NCBI GenBank assembly: GCA_009844425.1
Contig: VYBN01000019.1
Span: forward strand, 79,260-143,259
Length of the DNA: 64,000 bases
Reading direction: 5' to 3'
Origin: Gammaproteobacteria bacterium
GTDB lineage: Bacteria > Pseudomonadota > Gammaproteobacteria > Steroidobacterales > Foliamicaceae
Both the position numbers and the translations under genes were made by a program. Of this stretch, positions 28,645 to 36,871 are shown in pieces (position 1 is the stretch's first letter; each line of letters begins with the position of its first letter). Below the pieces are notes generated by a model that did not search any database, was not told the origin of the DNA, and saw only the letters and a list, made by a program, of their open reading frames with translations.

Positions 28645-31600
28645 GCTGGCGCATTCCCCTGGGGTCGTAAAAGACCGGCGACACGATCCGGACCGGCAGG
28701 GGGTCGCGGCCGGATAGCGCCGCATGGATGGTCTCGCCCTTGCGCTGCCGTCCGCCGGCCACCAGCGCCAGCGCGATCGGGTGGCCCAGGCAAGCGCTGA
28801 AGTAGCTGGACGTGACATGACCGCACATTGCTGCCGGCTTGCCGGTATCGCCGATGAGCTGCGTGCCCTCCAGCAGCACGGTCCGGCCGTCTTGCGACAG
28901 CAGTCCCACCCATTGCTTGCGGTCCTCGCGCAGGCAGTCCGGACGCTGCAGCGAACGCTTGCCGAGAAAGTCCTTTTCCCTTGACAGCAGCCAGTTCATG
29001 CCGAGATCCACGGGCGTTACCGAGCCGTCGGTGTCCTGGCCCGCGATGATGAATCCCTTCTCGGCGCGGAGCACGTGCATGGCTTCCGTTCCGTAGGGAG
29101 TGACATCGAATTCGGCGCCGGCTTCCATGATCTTTCGCCACATAGCCAGCGCGTTGTTGCTGTCGATGTTGATCTCGAACGCCAGTTCGCCGGAAAAGCT
29201 CACCCGGAACAGCGTCACGGGTATGCCCGCCAGCACCGCCGGCTTCGTGGTCATGAACGGAAAACTCTCCTTGTCCAGCGGTATATCGCAGCCCAGCCTT
29301 TCCAGCAGGCTTCGGCTGTTGGGGCCGGCCGCCGCGATCGTCGAATAGTGATCGGTGAGCGACGTCAGGTAGACCTCGAGCTCCGGCCACTCGGTCTGCA
29401 GCCACTTCTCCATCCAGTCCAGCACCGCCGCCGCCCCGCCGGTCGTCGTGGTCAGGTAAAACCGTTGTTCGCCGGTTCGCGCCATCACGCCGTCGTCCAT
29501 CAGCATGCCGTCCTCGCCCGGAATAACGCCGTAGGCGCAGCGTCCGACCTTCATCCGGCCGACGTTGTGGGTGTAGATGCGCTCGAGGAATTCGACCACA
29601 TCGGGTCCGCAGGCATCGATCTTGCCCAGGGTGGAGGCGTCCATGACGCCCAGCGACTTGCGCACCGCCAGGCATTCGCGCGCCACCGCGGCGTGCAGGT
29701 CTTCGCCGTCCCGCGGAAAGTACCAGGGCCGGCGCCACTGGCCGACGGTCTCCATGGGCGCGCCCGCCGCTTCATGCCATTCGTGAATCGCGGTCGTGCG
29801 AACCGGATCGTAGAGATCTCCGACGCTTTCCCCGGCGCAAACGCCGAAACTCACCGGCGTGTAGGCCGGCCGGAACGTGGTCGTCCCGACCTCGGGGATC
29901 GGCTTGCCCAGAATGTCCGCGAGCACCGCCATGCCGTTGATGTTGCCGAGTTTGCCCTGGTCGGTGCCGAAACCGAGCGCCGTGTATCTCTTGACGTGCT
30001 CCACGTTGCGATAGCCCTCGCGGGCGGCCAGGCGGATGTCGGCCACGGTGGTGTCGTTCTGGAAGTCGATGAACTGCCTGGAGCATCGATCCGCGTCCCT
30101 GGCAGCCGGTACCCGCCACAAGGGCTCGATCGGGTTTTCGCCGGCGCCGGCGGCCGTGTGCGGCGTCATGACGCCCGCCGGTTTCAGCCCCAGCTTCGAC
30201 ACGGCCGCAGCGCCGGCGTGCAGCCCCTCGGCCAGGCATTCGCCCAGGGACCATTTGCCGTTGCCCGCGCCGGCGGAAACATGGGCCTGGCGCGCTTCGG
30301 CGGGCAGGAAACAAAGCCTGGATTCGTCCCAGGCAAGCCGCCCGCCCGCCTGCGAGTGCAGGTGCACCACGGGGCTCCAGCCGCCGGACACTGCCACCAG
30401 GTCGCAGTCCATGCGGATTGTGCTCCTGACGTTGCTCCAACTGTCGCCGCTCCACCGCGCGATGCCGGCGCCCGTGACGCGGCTCCGGCCTGCCACCTCG
30501 CTCACGACGTGCCCCGCCAGCACCGGAATACCCAGGGCCTGCGCCCGCACGCCCAGTTCCCCGGCGCCTCCCGGACGGCTGTCCACGATGGCGGCAACCT
30601 CGGCGCCGGCCCCGGACAGGCTGATCGCCGTCCGGTAGGCGGAATCGTTATTGGTGAAGACCACCGCGCGGCGGCCCGGCAGGACCGCGTACCGCTCGAC
30701 GTAGGTCGAGACCGCCGAAGCCAGCATCACGCCGGGACGGTCGTTGTTGCAGAACGCCAGCGGCCGCTCGAGGCTGCCCTGCGCCAGCACCACCTGCCTG
30801 GCCCGGACCCGCCAGAGCCGCTCCCGGACGCCGGCGCCGGCCTGGCCGCCCGGACGGACCGGGCAACGCTCGGCGATCGTCAGGAAGTTGTGATCGTGGT
30901 AACCGAAAACCGTGCTTGAAGGCAGCAATACGCAGTCTTCCAGGCCTCGAAGTTCAGCAACCACGGAGGCGATCCACTCAGCGGCCGGGACCCCGTCGAT
31001 GCTCGCGTCCGAGGCAAGCAGGCTGCCGCCGAATTCGTTCTGCTCGTCGGCGAGAATCACCCGGGCGCCGGACTTCGCCGCCGTCAGCGCCGCCATCAGG
31101 CCGGCCGGCCCGCCGCCGGCCACCAGCACGTCGCAGTGCGCGTTCATGTGCTCGTAGCGGTCGGGATCGGGCCCGTCCGGCGCCTGCCCGAAGCCCGCCG
31201 ACTTGCGGATCGCGTGCTCATAGTGCTTCCACCAGGAGCGTGGCCACATGAATGTCTTGTAGTAGAAGCCGGCGCCCAGCAACCGGCCGAACAGGTTATT
31301 GACCGCGCCGATATCGAAGCGGACCCCCGGCCAGCCCCTGGTGGAGCGCGCTTTCAGCCCCTCCCGGAGTTCGACCTGCGTCGCCTGCAGGTTGGGCTGC
31401 GCCGCGGCGCCTTCGCCGATCTGCATGATCGCGTTCGGCTCCTCCGCGCCGCTGCCGACGATCCCTCGCGGGCGCCGCAACTTGAAGCTTCGCCCCACCA
31501 GGGATACGCCGCCGGCCATCAGTGCGGACGCGAGCGTGTCGCCGGCAAAGCCCTCGCAGGCCCTGCCGTCAAAGGAGAACGCCAGGGGCCGCGAACGGTC

Positions 31601-31645
31601 TATCCGCCCGCCCTGAGGCAAACGATTCGGCTGGGCGGCGGCCAT
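28637..31645 (-). CDS. soxA: Sarcosine oxidase alpha subunit
   Basis: 1002 residues, standard length. The N-terminal FSFDGRACEGFAGDTLASALMAGG is the ferredoxin-like domain. The NAD-binding Rossmann motif is DVLVAGGGPAGLMAALTAAKSGARVILADE (about 170-200). The C-terminal third from about 610 is a GcvT-like tetrahydrofolate-binding domain (GVMDASTLGKIDACGPDVVEFLERIYT). Oxidative demethylation of sarcosine gives glycine, H2O2 and methylene-THF. The glycine can enter the gcv genes next door. Two bp from soxD. Confidence 0.94.
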   Translation of the reverse strand: MAAAQPNRLPQGGRIDRSRPLAFSFDGRACEGFAGDTLASALMAGGVSLVGRSFKLRRPRGIVGSGAEEPNAIMQIGEGAAAQPNLQATQVELREGLKARSTRGWPGVRFDIGAVNNLFGRLLGAGFYYKTFMWPRSWWKHYEHAIRKSAGFGQAPDGPDPDRYEHMNAHCDVLVAGGGPAGLMAALTAAKSGARVILADEQNEFGGSLLASDASIDGVPAAEWIASVVAELRGLEDCVLLPSSTVFGYHDHNFLTIAERCPVRPGGQAGAGVRERLWRVRARQVVLAQGSLERPLAFCNNDRPGVMLASAVSTYVERYAVLPGRRAVVFTNNDSAYRTAISLSGAGAEVAAIVDSRPGGAGELGVRAQALGIPVLAGHVVSEVAGRSRVTGAGIARWSGDSWSNVRSTIRMDCDLVAVSGGWSPVVHLHSQAGGRLAWDESRLCFLPAEARQAHVSAGAGNGKWSLGECLAEGLHAGAAAVSKLGLKPAGVMTPHTAAGAGENPIEPLWRVPAARDADRCSRQFIDFQNDTTVADIRLAAREGYRNVEHVKRYTALGFGTDQGKLGNINGMAVLADILGKPIPEVGTTTFRPAYTPVSFGVCAGESVGDLYDPVRTTAIHEWHEAAGAPMETVGQWRRPWYFPRDGEDLHAAVARECLAVRKSLGVMDASTLGKIDACGPDVVEFLERIYTHNVGRMKVGRCAYGVIPGEDGMLMDDGVMARTGEQRFYLTTTTGGAAAVLDWMEKWLQTEWPELEVYLTSLTDHYSTIAAAGPNSRSLLERLGCDIPLDKESFPFMTTKPAVLAGIPVTLFRVSFSGELAFEINIDSNNALAMWRKIMEAGAEFDVTPYGTEAMHVLRAEKGFIIAGQDTDGSVTPVDLGMNWLLSREKDFLGKRSLQRPDCLREDRKQWVGLLSQDGRTVLLEGTQLIGDTGKPAAMCGHVTSSYFSACLGHPIALALVAGGRQRKGETIHAALSGRDPLPVRIVSPVFYDPRGMRQHV

Positions 31646-31647
31646 CG

Positions 31648-31965
31648 TCAGCGGCGCTTCTCTTCGCTGGCTTCAATATGGGCAGCGGCCGGCCGGGCGC
31701 TGCCGGCGCCGCTCAATCTGTAGCTCTTCTCGATGCGGTAGCTGACGGTGTCGCGCTCGACGCCGAACCACCGCCGGCAGCCCTGGGCGTGATTCCACAG
31801 CTCCCGGTGCGCGCCCCGCGGATTGCGGCGGAAGAACAGGTAGTCGGCCCATTCCGCGTCGCTCAGCGCATACGGGTCGGCGGGACGCTCGATGCCGGCT
31901 TCCCCGCCATAGCTGAACTCGGTCTCGGCCCGGGGGCCGCACCATGGACATTCGATCAGCAGCAC
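31648..31965 (-). CDS. soxD: Sarcosine oxidase delta subunit
   Basis: 105 residues from a GTG at 31965 (LLIECPWCGPRAETEFSYGGEA), chosen because it matches the SoxD start; the track ORF extends into soxB. SoxD is a small zinc-binding subunit: CPWC provides two ligands, and His and Cys in NHAQGCRRWF the others. DYLFFRRNPRGAHRELW is the conserved core. Gap of 4 bp to soxB and 2 bp to soxA. Confidence 0.92.
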   Translation of the reverse strand: MLLIECPWCGPRAETEFSYGGEAGIERPADPYALSDAEWADYLFFRRNPRGAHRELWNHAQGCRRWFGVERDTVSYRIEKSYRLSGAGSARPAAAHIEASEEKRR

Positions 31966-31969
31966 GGTA

Positions 31970-33220
31970 CTAGTGCGCCACCGCCGCGGCGCCGTGTTCA
32001 TCGATCAGCGCACCCGATGCGAACCGATCCAGGCTGAAGGGCGCGTTGAGTTCGTGGGGGCGGTCGTGGGCCAGCGTGTGCGCGAACACCCACCCGGAGC
32101 CCGGAGTCGCCTTGAACCCGCCGGTGCCCCAGCCGCAGTTGAAGTACAGGCTCTCGACCGGTGTTTTCGACACGATCGGACAGGCGTCCGGGCAGATATC
32201 GACGATTCCGCCCCACATCCTGAGCATGCGCACGCGGCTGAATGCCGGGAACAGTTCGATGATCGCCTGCATCGCATGCTCGATCACCGGGAAGCTGCCA
32301 CGCTGGCCGTAGCCGTTGTAGGCGTCGATGCCGGCGCCGATCACCAGTTCGCCCTTGTCGGACTGGCTGATGTATCCATGCACGGCGCCGGACATGACCA
32401 CGGTGTCCAGCACCGGCCTGATGGGCTCGGAAACGAAGGCCTGCAGGGGGTGGCTCTCAATCGGCAGGCGCAGGCCGGCCATTCCCGCCAGCACGCCGGC
32501 GTTGCCGGCGACCACGACGCCGATGCGATCGGCCGCGATCGCCCCGCGCGTGGTCGCGACTCCCACGGCCCTGCCGGCCCGGACATCGATGCCGGTGACC
32601 TCACACCGTTCGATGATGTCCACGCCGAGCGCGTCGGCCGCCCGCGCAAAGCCCCAGGCAACGGCGTCATGGCGCGCGACGCCGCCACGGCGCTGCAGCG
32701 ATGCGCCGAGTATCGGATAGCGCGCGCCGGGCGAGGTATTGATGCAGGGAATCGCCTTCTTTACCTCGGCCGGGCCAAGAACCTCGGCGTCGATCCCGTT
32801 GAGCCGGTTTGCATTGACGCGCCGTTCGATGTCGCGCATGTCCTGCAGCGAGTGCCCCAGGTTGTAGACGCCGCGCTGGCTGAACATGACGTTGTAGTTC
32901 AGGTCCCGGCTCAGCCCTTCCCAGAGTTGCAGCGATTTCTCGTACAGCAGCGACGCCTCGGTCCAGAGGTAGTTGGAGCGGACGATGGACGTATTTCGCC
33001 CCGTATTGCCCCCGCCTATCCAGCCCTTCTCGAGCACGGCCACGTTTCTCATACCGTGGTCCCTGGCCAGGTAGTAGGCGGTCGCCAGACCGTGCCCGCC
33101 GCCGCCCACGATGATCGCGTCATAGCTTTTCCTCGGCTCGGGGCTGCGCCACGCGGCCGGCCAGTTCCGGTTGTAGTCAAGCGCATTGCGCAGCAGCCCC
33201 AGCGCGGAGTATCGCTTCAT
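31970..33220 (-). CDS. soxB: Sarcosine oxidase beta subunit
   Basis: 416 residues, the usual length. FAD-binding motif [23 protein letters not shown] near the N-terminus, then [20 protein letters not shown], the flavin-binding loop of SoxB. The C-terminus has [16 protein letters not shown]. It is the catalytic FAD/FMN subunit in which sarcosine is oxidised. First gene of the soxB-D-A-G operon; 56 bp downstream of a 2OG oxygenase gene on the same strand. Confidence 0.95.
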   Translation of the reverse strand: MKRYSALGLLRNALDYNRNWPAAWRSPEPRKSYDAIIVGGGGHGLATAYYLARDHGMRNVAVLEKGWIGGGNTGRNTSIVRSNYLWTEASLLYEKSLQLWEGLSRDLNYNVMFSQRGVYNLGHSLQDMRDIERRVNANRLNGIDAEVLGPAEVKKAIPCINTSPGARYPILGASLQRRGGVARHDAVAWGFARAADALGVDIIERCEVTGIDVRAGRAVGVATTRGAIAADRIGVVVAGNAGVLAGMAGLRLPIESHPLQAFVSEPIRPVLDTVVMSGAVHGYISQSDKGELVIGAGIDAYNGYGQRGSFPVIEHAMQAIIELFPAFSRVRMLRMWGGIVDICPDACPIVSKTPVESLYFNCGWGTGGFKATPGSGWVFAHTLAHDRPHELNAPFSLDRFASGALIDEHGAAAVAH

Positions 33221-33276
33221 GCCCGCCCCGGTGCTAGCCGTTGGCGCCGTTTACGTCGCGCAGCCGCCATTCATGA

Positions 33277-33870
33277 TCATCCAGGCTCCATTGGATCAAC
33301 TTTGCTCATGACATTCAATACCAGCGCGCATCTTTGCTCGGTAGCGTTGCAGCGATAGCTGTGCCAGGTGTCCTCGGCCTTGCTGAATATCAGTGCCCGG
33401 TTGGGTTTCCACGGCACTTCGAACCGGTCGCCGCCCGCTTGACTGGAAAACAGAAACGTTCCGAGATTCTCCTCGGGCTTGCAATAGACAACGGCCGATA
33501 ACAGCTTTTCCGGAATATCCGGATGAATGGATTGCCCCAGAGACTTCGGAGTTGTCTGAAATCCCCAGTCGACGTATCTGGCTTGCTCCAGTTTATGCGG
33601 GGCCAACGCTCCCAGCACGTTCAGCAGTATCGTTGCGAGCCTCTCATTGATCGGACGCAGTTTGTCCTCAGTGCAGCGTGTGGTGTTATATACGCACCGG
33701 CCGGACAAGTCGAACGCGCACTTGAGAACCAGAAACCCTCTCCTGGGGTTGAAACGCCGGTCAATGTCGCCAAACCCGCTCTTTACCGTTTCGAATTCTT
33801 CCGGTTCGAAAAATTCGTCGAACACGATATACGGGTTGGTCCATACGTAATCCAACGCGACTTCTTTCAT
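33277..33870 (-). CDS. Putative 2-oxoglutarate/Fe(II) oxygenase
   Basis: 197 residues. The C-terminal half has the jelly-roll pattern HPDIPEKLLSAVVYC (HxD iron ligands), GTFLFSS, WKPNRALIF and TWHSYRCN (distal His), then RCALVLNVMSK. This suits a small prolyl-hydroxylase-like or RiPP-type 2OG oxygenase. The start ATG overlaps the stop of the CmcJ/NvfI gene (ATGA), so the two are coupled. Likely a tailoring enzyme of the peptide cluster, though the sox operon follows on the same strand. Substrate unknown. Confidence 0.65.
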   Translation of the reverse strand: MKEVALDYVWTNPYIVFDEFFEPEEFETVKSGFGDIDRRFNPRRGFLVLKCAFDLSGRCVYNTTRCTEDKLRPINERLATILLNVLGALAPHKLEQARYVDWGFQTTPKSLGQSIHPDIPEKLLSAVVYCKPEENLGTFLFSSQAGGDRFEVPWKPNRALIFSKAEDTWHSYRCNATEQRCALVLNVMSKVDPMEPG

Positions 33871-34898
33871 CTGGCCAGGTTATCCGGAGCGCGGGAGTTA
33901 CGGGACTCCCGCTGATTCGCGGGATCCGCCGCCGCCATTGGCGGCCGCCGCTGCATGCCGTTCCAGTCCACCATCGGCTCCTGACGCCAGGTGGAAACCG
34001 AGCCGTCCAGCCGGACGTTCGGAACTTGCGCCTGGAATGTCGCCTTTCTGCGTTCGCGTTCCCGGTCGGCCCCGGGTAAAACCGCCAGCACGCGCACTTC
34101 GACCGACTCCCGCAACGGCGCGTCCTGCCGGGCGGCCGGGTTGTGGAATGCGGCATGAAAGACCCCGCGCCGCGCCGCGTTTTCCCGGCGCGAGTCGTAT
34201 TGTTTGAAAATCAGCGCCTCGCAAGGCTTCATTCGCGGGAAGTAATACCAGCGCTGACCGGTATTGTGGATCAGGCGGCAATCGATTAGCCGGGTTCGCG
34301 GCTCGGTGCGCCGCAGGCAATCGGCGTAAACGATATCCTCAGCTGCGACGGTGGTCAGATCGCATAGCGCCAGCGGCATCGACTCGATTTCACGGTCAGG
34401 ATTCGTTCCCCGCCAGACGTTGTACAGGGCAAAGTGCCGGCCGTCCGGCACGACCGCAAAATCCTCGATGAAGGGGGTAAAGTCGGAATGGACCACCACC
34501 GCGTAGCGGCCCACGCCCGCGGGGCCTATCACTCTTCCGGCGCGGAACTCGTGCTGCACGGCCTTGGCGGCCTGACATCCGGTGGCGGCCTTGACCAGGT
34601 TCGCGCAATGCTCGTAATAGCGGCTTGTCACTTGGGATGGACTGCTGAAATCCAGACGAATCGGCGCCTCGACCAACTGAAAGCCTTCGGGTTCGATTCC
34701 CGGCGCCCGCTTCAGCGAACGCGCGTCATGGATCCGGATTTGCATGCGGCGAATCGCTTCGCGGCTGCCATCCGGATCGAACGCTTCCTCGCCTGCCAGC
34801 CGCGTGCCCCGATACTTCGGATTGACGAAGACGCTGTCCGAAACTACAAACGGCGCGTCCACCAGCGGCGGCAACCCTCTTCTCATGGTTCGGGACAT
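33867..34898 (-). CDS. CmcJ/NvfI family oxygenase, copy 1
   Basis: About 343 residues from the ATG at 34898 (34886 is equally possible; the copy at 46232-47170 aligns from there). Recognised by VQHEFRAG, HSDFTP (HxD iron ligands), YNVWRGTNPDREIESMPLALCD, GEALIFKQYDSR-like PCEALIFKQYDSR and FHAAFHNP. This family contains 2OG/Fe(II) enzymes of antibiotic and fungal natural-product pathways. Overlaps the downstream 2OG oxygenase by 4 bp. A second copy flanks the other side of the locus. Confidence 0.75.
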   Translation of the reverse strand: MSRTMRRGLPPLVDAPFVVSDSVFVNPKYRGTRLAGEEAFDPDGSREAIRRMQIRIHDARSLKRAPGIEPEGFQLVEAPIRLDFSSPSQVTSRYYEHCANLVKAATGCQAAKAVQHEFRAGRVIGPAGVGRYAVVVHSDFTPFIEDFAVVPDGRHFALYNVWRGTNPDREIESMPLALCDLTTVAAEDIVYADCLRRTEPRTRLIDCRLIHNTGQRWYYFPRMKPCEALIFKQYDSRRENAARRGVFHAAFHNPAARQDAPLRESVEVRVLAVLPGADRERERRKATFQAQVPNVRLDGSVSTWRQEPMVDWNGMQRRPPMAAADPANQRESRNSRAPDNLAR

Positions 34899-34993
34899 GG
34901 CCGGGGCCAAATTTCCGGTTTGATTGCCGCGCCAGCTTTGTGTACCGTTGCGTTCCTTGCGCACGGCGAGCGCGCCGGTCGAATTCCGAATCC

Positions 34994-35779
34994 ATGAACG
35001 ATCGTATCGCGGAAAACCCCGGCGACCCGCAGTGGTGGAAGCAGGAGCAGATTCGCTATTGGCGCGAGACGACCGATCATTATCTGAAGTTCGGAACCAC
35101 CATCCAGGCCGGGATTTTTCGAGACGACGGCGCCGCCGGCGAATCCTACGACGACAATAATCGAACCATTGTCAGGCGGTCCGGGCTTCGCGCCGGCCAA
35201 GTGGTGCTTGACGCCGGATGCGGCGTCGGCGGACCGGCCCTGTATGCGGCCTTGCGCGTGCCGGACCTTGAAGTTCATGGAATCACCCTCTCGCCCTATC
35301 AGGCGGAACTCGCCCGGGAGCTGATCGCCGATTCCCCGGCCGCCGGGCGCGTCCACGTGCAGGCGGCCGACTACCACAAGCTGCCGTTTCCGGACCGGAA
35401 ATTCGACTGTGCGCTGTTTCTCGAATCCGCCGGATATTCTTTCGAGCTTGAGAAACTCTTTGCCGAGATCGCCAGGGTGCTGCGCGATGAAGGAAAGGTC
35501 TATATCAAGGACGTGTTTTGCAGGGCCGGAAATTTGACTGTGGAGGAATGGAAGCAGATCGACTTGTTTCGCAGGATCTACGTGCAACCGACGCCGCCCA
35601 TGGAAGAAATGGCTGCGGCACTGGCCGCAACCGGCTTTACGATCAGGTCGATGCTGGACATTACGCCAATGGTTGCGCCCAAGCCCAGGGAAAAACACTT
35701 CGGCCTTCCCCGCTTTCGCACATTTCCCGTTTTGCCCATTCACTGGGGCGAAATCATCGCCGTAAAGACGGCGGGTTAG
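34994..35779 (+). CDS. SAM-dependent class I methyltransferase
   Basis: 261 residues from the ATG at 34994; the track adds an upstream tail. Motif I VVLDAGCGVGGPALYAA, then GITLSPYQAELARELI and FDCALFLESAGYSFE place it with gamma-tocopherol/sterol C-methyltransferase-like enzymes. Divergent from CmcJ copy 1 and 21 bp before an unknown gene. Could methylate the modified peptide or a derived small molecule; no direct evidence. Confidence 0.8.
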   Translation: MNDRIAENPGDPQWWKQEQIRYWRETTDHYLKFGTTIQAGIFRDDGAAGESYDDNNRTIVRRSGLRAGQVVLDAGCGVGGPALYAALRVPDLEVHGITLSPYQAELARELIADSPAAGRVHVQAADYHKLPFPDRKFDCALFLESAGYSFELEKLFAEIARVLRDEGKVYIKDVFCRAGNLTVEEWKQIDLFRRIYVQPTPPMEEMAAALAATGFTIRSMLDITPMVAPKPREKHFGLPRFRTFPVLPIHWGEIIAVKTAG

Positions 35780-35800
35780 CCTGACGGAAACCACGAGCCA

Positions 35801-36871
35801 GTGGAGCGCTTCCGGGACGTATTGACCGCATTGCGCGGCCGCATTCCCCGATCCCTGCTTGCCGGAGAAGGCTGGGACCGTCTGCTCGAACGGGTGGGGG
35901 ACCTGCCCGCCGCCGCGGCTTGCTCGCTGTGCGGCTTTGAGTTCAGACTGGACGAACCGGCGGCGGCGGCGGACTTTTCGAACCCGGTTTCCGGGGGCCG
36001 GGTGGCGCGCCACTACATCGCCCGCGGCGAAGCGGCGGCGCCGGAATCGGTCGAGGCCTGGCTCGCCGCGCACTTGAAGAACGCATCCGCCACCGATCGT
36101 TGGCTTGAGTCCGTATTGCCGGCCTATGACATTATCGGTGCGCCTGCCGGGCGCCCCGAGCCCCCGGTGGTCTATCTGCGGCTGTTGCCGGGCCGCGAAA
36201 AAGGCGGAATAGCCGCCGGGCCTGCGGCAATAGCGCGCACGGTCGCCGCGGCTTGCGCGCGCGGCGGCAGCGAACCCGAGCGCCGTGCGCTGGCGCGAGC
36301 CCTCGGCGCCTTGCCGGCGGGCGCCAGGCTGGCGTACGTCGCGGCGACCCCCAATCGCGCGCCCAGATCGGTAAGGCTGCTGGCTGCGAACATCGGCGCC
36401 CGTGAAGTCGGGCCTTTGCTTGAGCGGCTGCAATGGCGGGGATCGATCGCCGCCGTTGACCGCTTGCTGTCCGGCATGGCGGATCTTTGCGGGCGCTTCC
36501 TGCTCCTCTTCGACATCAACGAGGACGGCGCATTGCCGCGGATCGGATTTGAAATGCACGCGCTGCGGGAGCGCGTGACGAACGACCGGGCTTTGTTCTC
36601 GGCCTGGCTGATCAGTTCGAAAAACGACTGGAAACCTGTGATCCGGCGCCTGGTTGACCGGGGCTGGTGCCTGCCTTCCAAAGCCGAAGGCCTGCTTTCC
36701 TGGCCCCGCCTGCGAACGGTTTTTGGCGAGGCCGGGGCGTTTCAGCTCTATATGGGAATCAACCACGTCAAGTTGTCGGTCGAGGGAGAACTCCTGCGGG
36801 CCAAGGCCTACGGGGGCTTACGCCTGTTGCCGCTGGATCAGTTCGCGAAAAAGGCCTTCCTCGGCGGCTAA
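35801..36871 (+). CDS. Unrecognised protein family of the peptide cluster, copy 1
   Basis: 356 residues, GTG start. I do not recognise the family. It is clearly paralogous to the gene at 45225-46286: shared blocks include PxSLLAGxGxDRLLxRVGDxPAAxA, PRSVRLxxA, GALPRxGFE, GLLSWPxxR and MGINHxKxxxxxxxLRxKAY. No membrane segment, signal peptide, nucleotide-binding loop or metal-binding cluster is evident. Its last 54 bp overlap the convergent exporter gene. A peptide-modifying enzyme or substrate-binding partner is the guess from context only. Confidence 0.7.
   Translation: MERFRDVLTALRGRIPRSLLAGEGWDRLLERVGDLPAAAACSLCGFEFRLDEPAAAADFSNPVSGGRVARHYIARGEAAAPESVEAWLAAHLKNASATDRWLESVLPAYDIIGAPAGRPEPPVVYLRLLPGREKGGIAAGPAAIARTVAAACARGGSEPERRALARALGALPAGARLAYVAATPNRAPRSVRLLAANIGAREVGPLLERLQWRGSIAAVDRLLSGMADLCGRFLLLFDINEDGALPRIGFEMHALRERVTNDRALFSAWLISSKNDWKPVIRRLVDRGWCLPSKAEGLLSWPRLRTVFGEAGAFQLYMGINHVKLSVEGELLRAKAYGGLRLLPLDQFAKKAFLGG

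Noticed and set aside
34883-36766. Minus-strand ORF of 627 residues
   Set aside because: Antisense to the methyltransferase and the unknown gene; the translation is His/Arg/Gly-rich with no motif, a GC-bias shadow.
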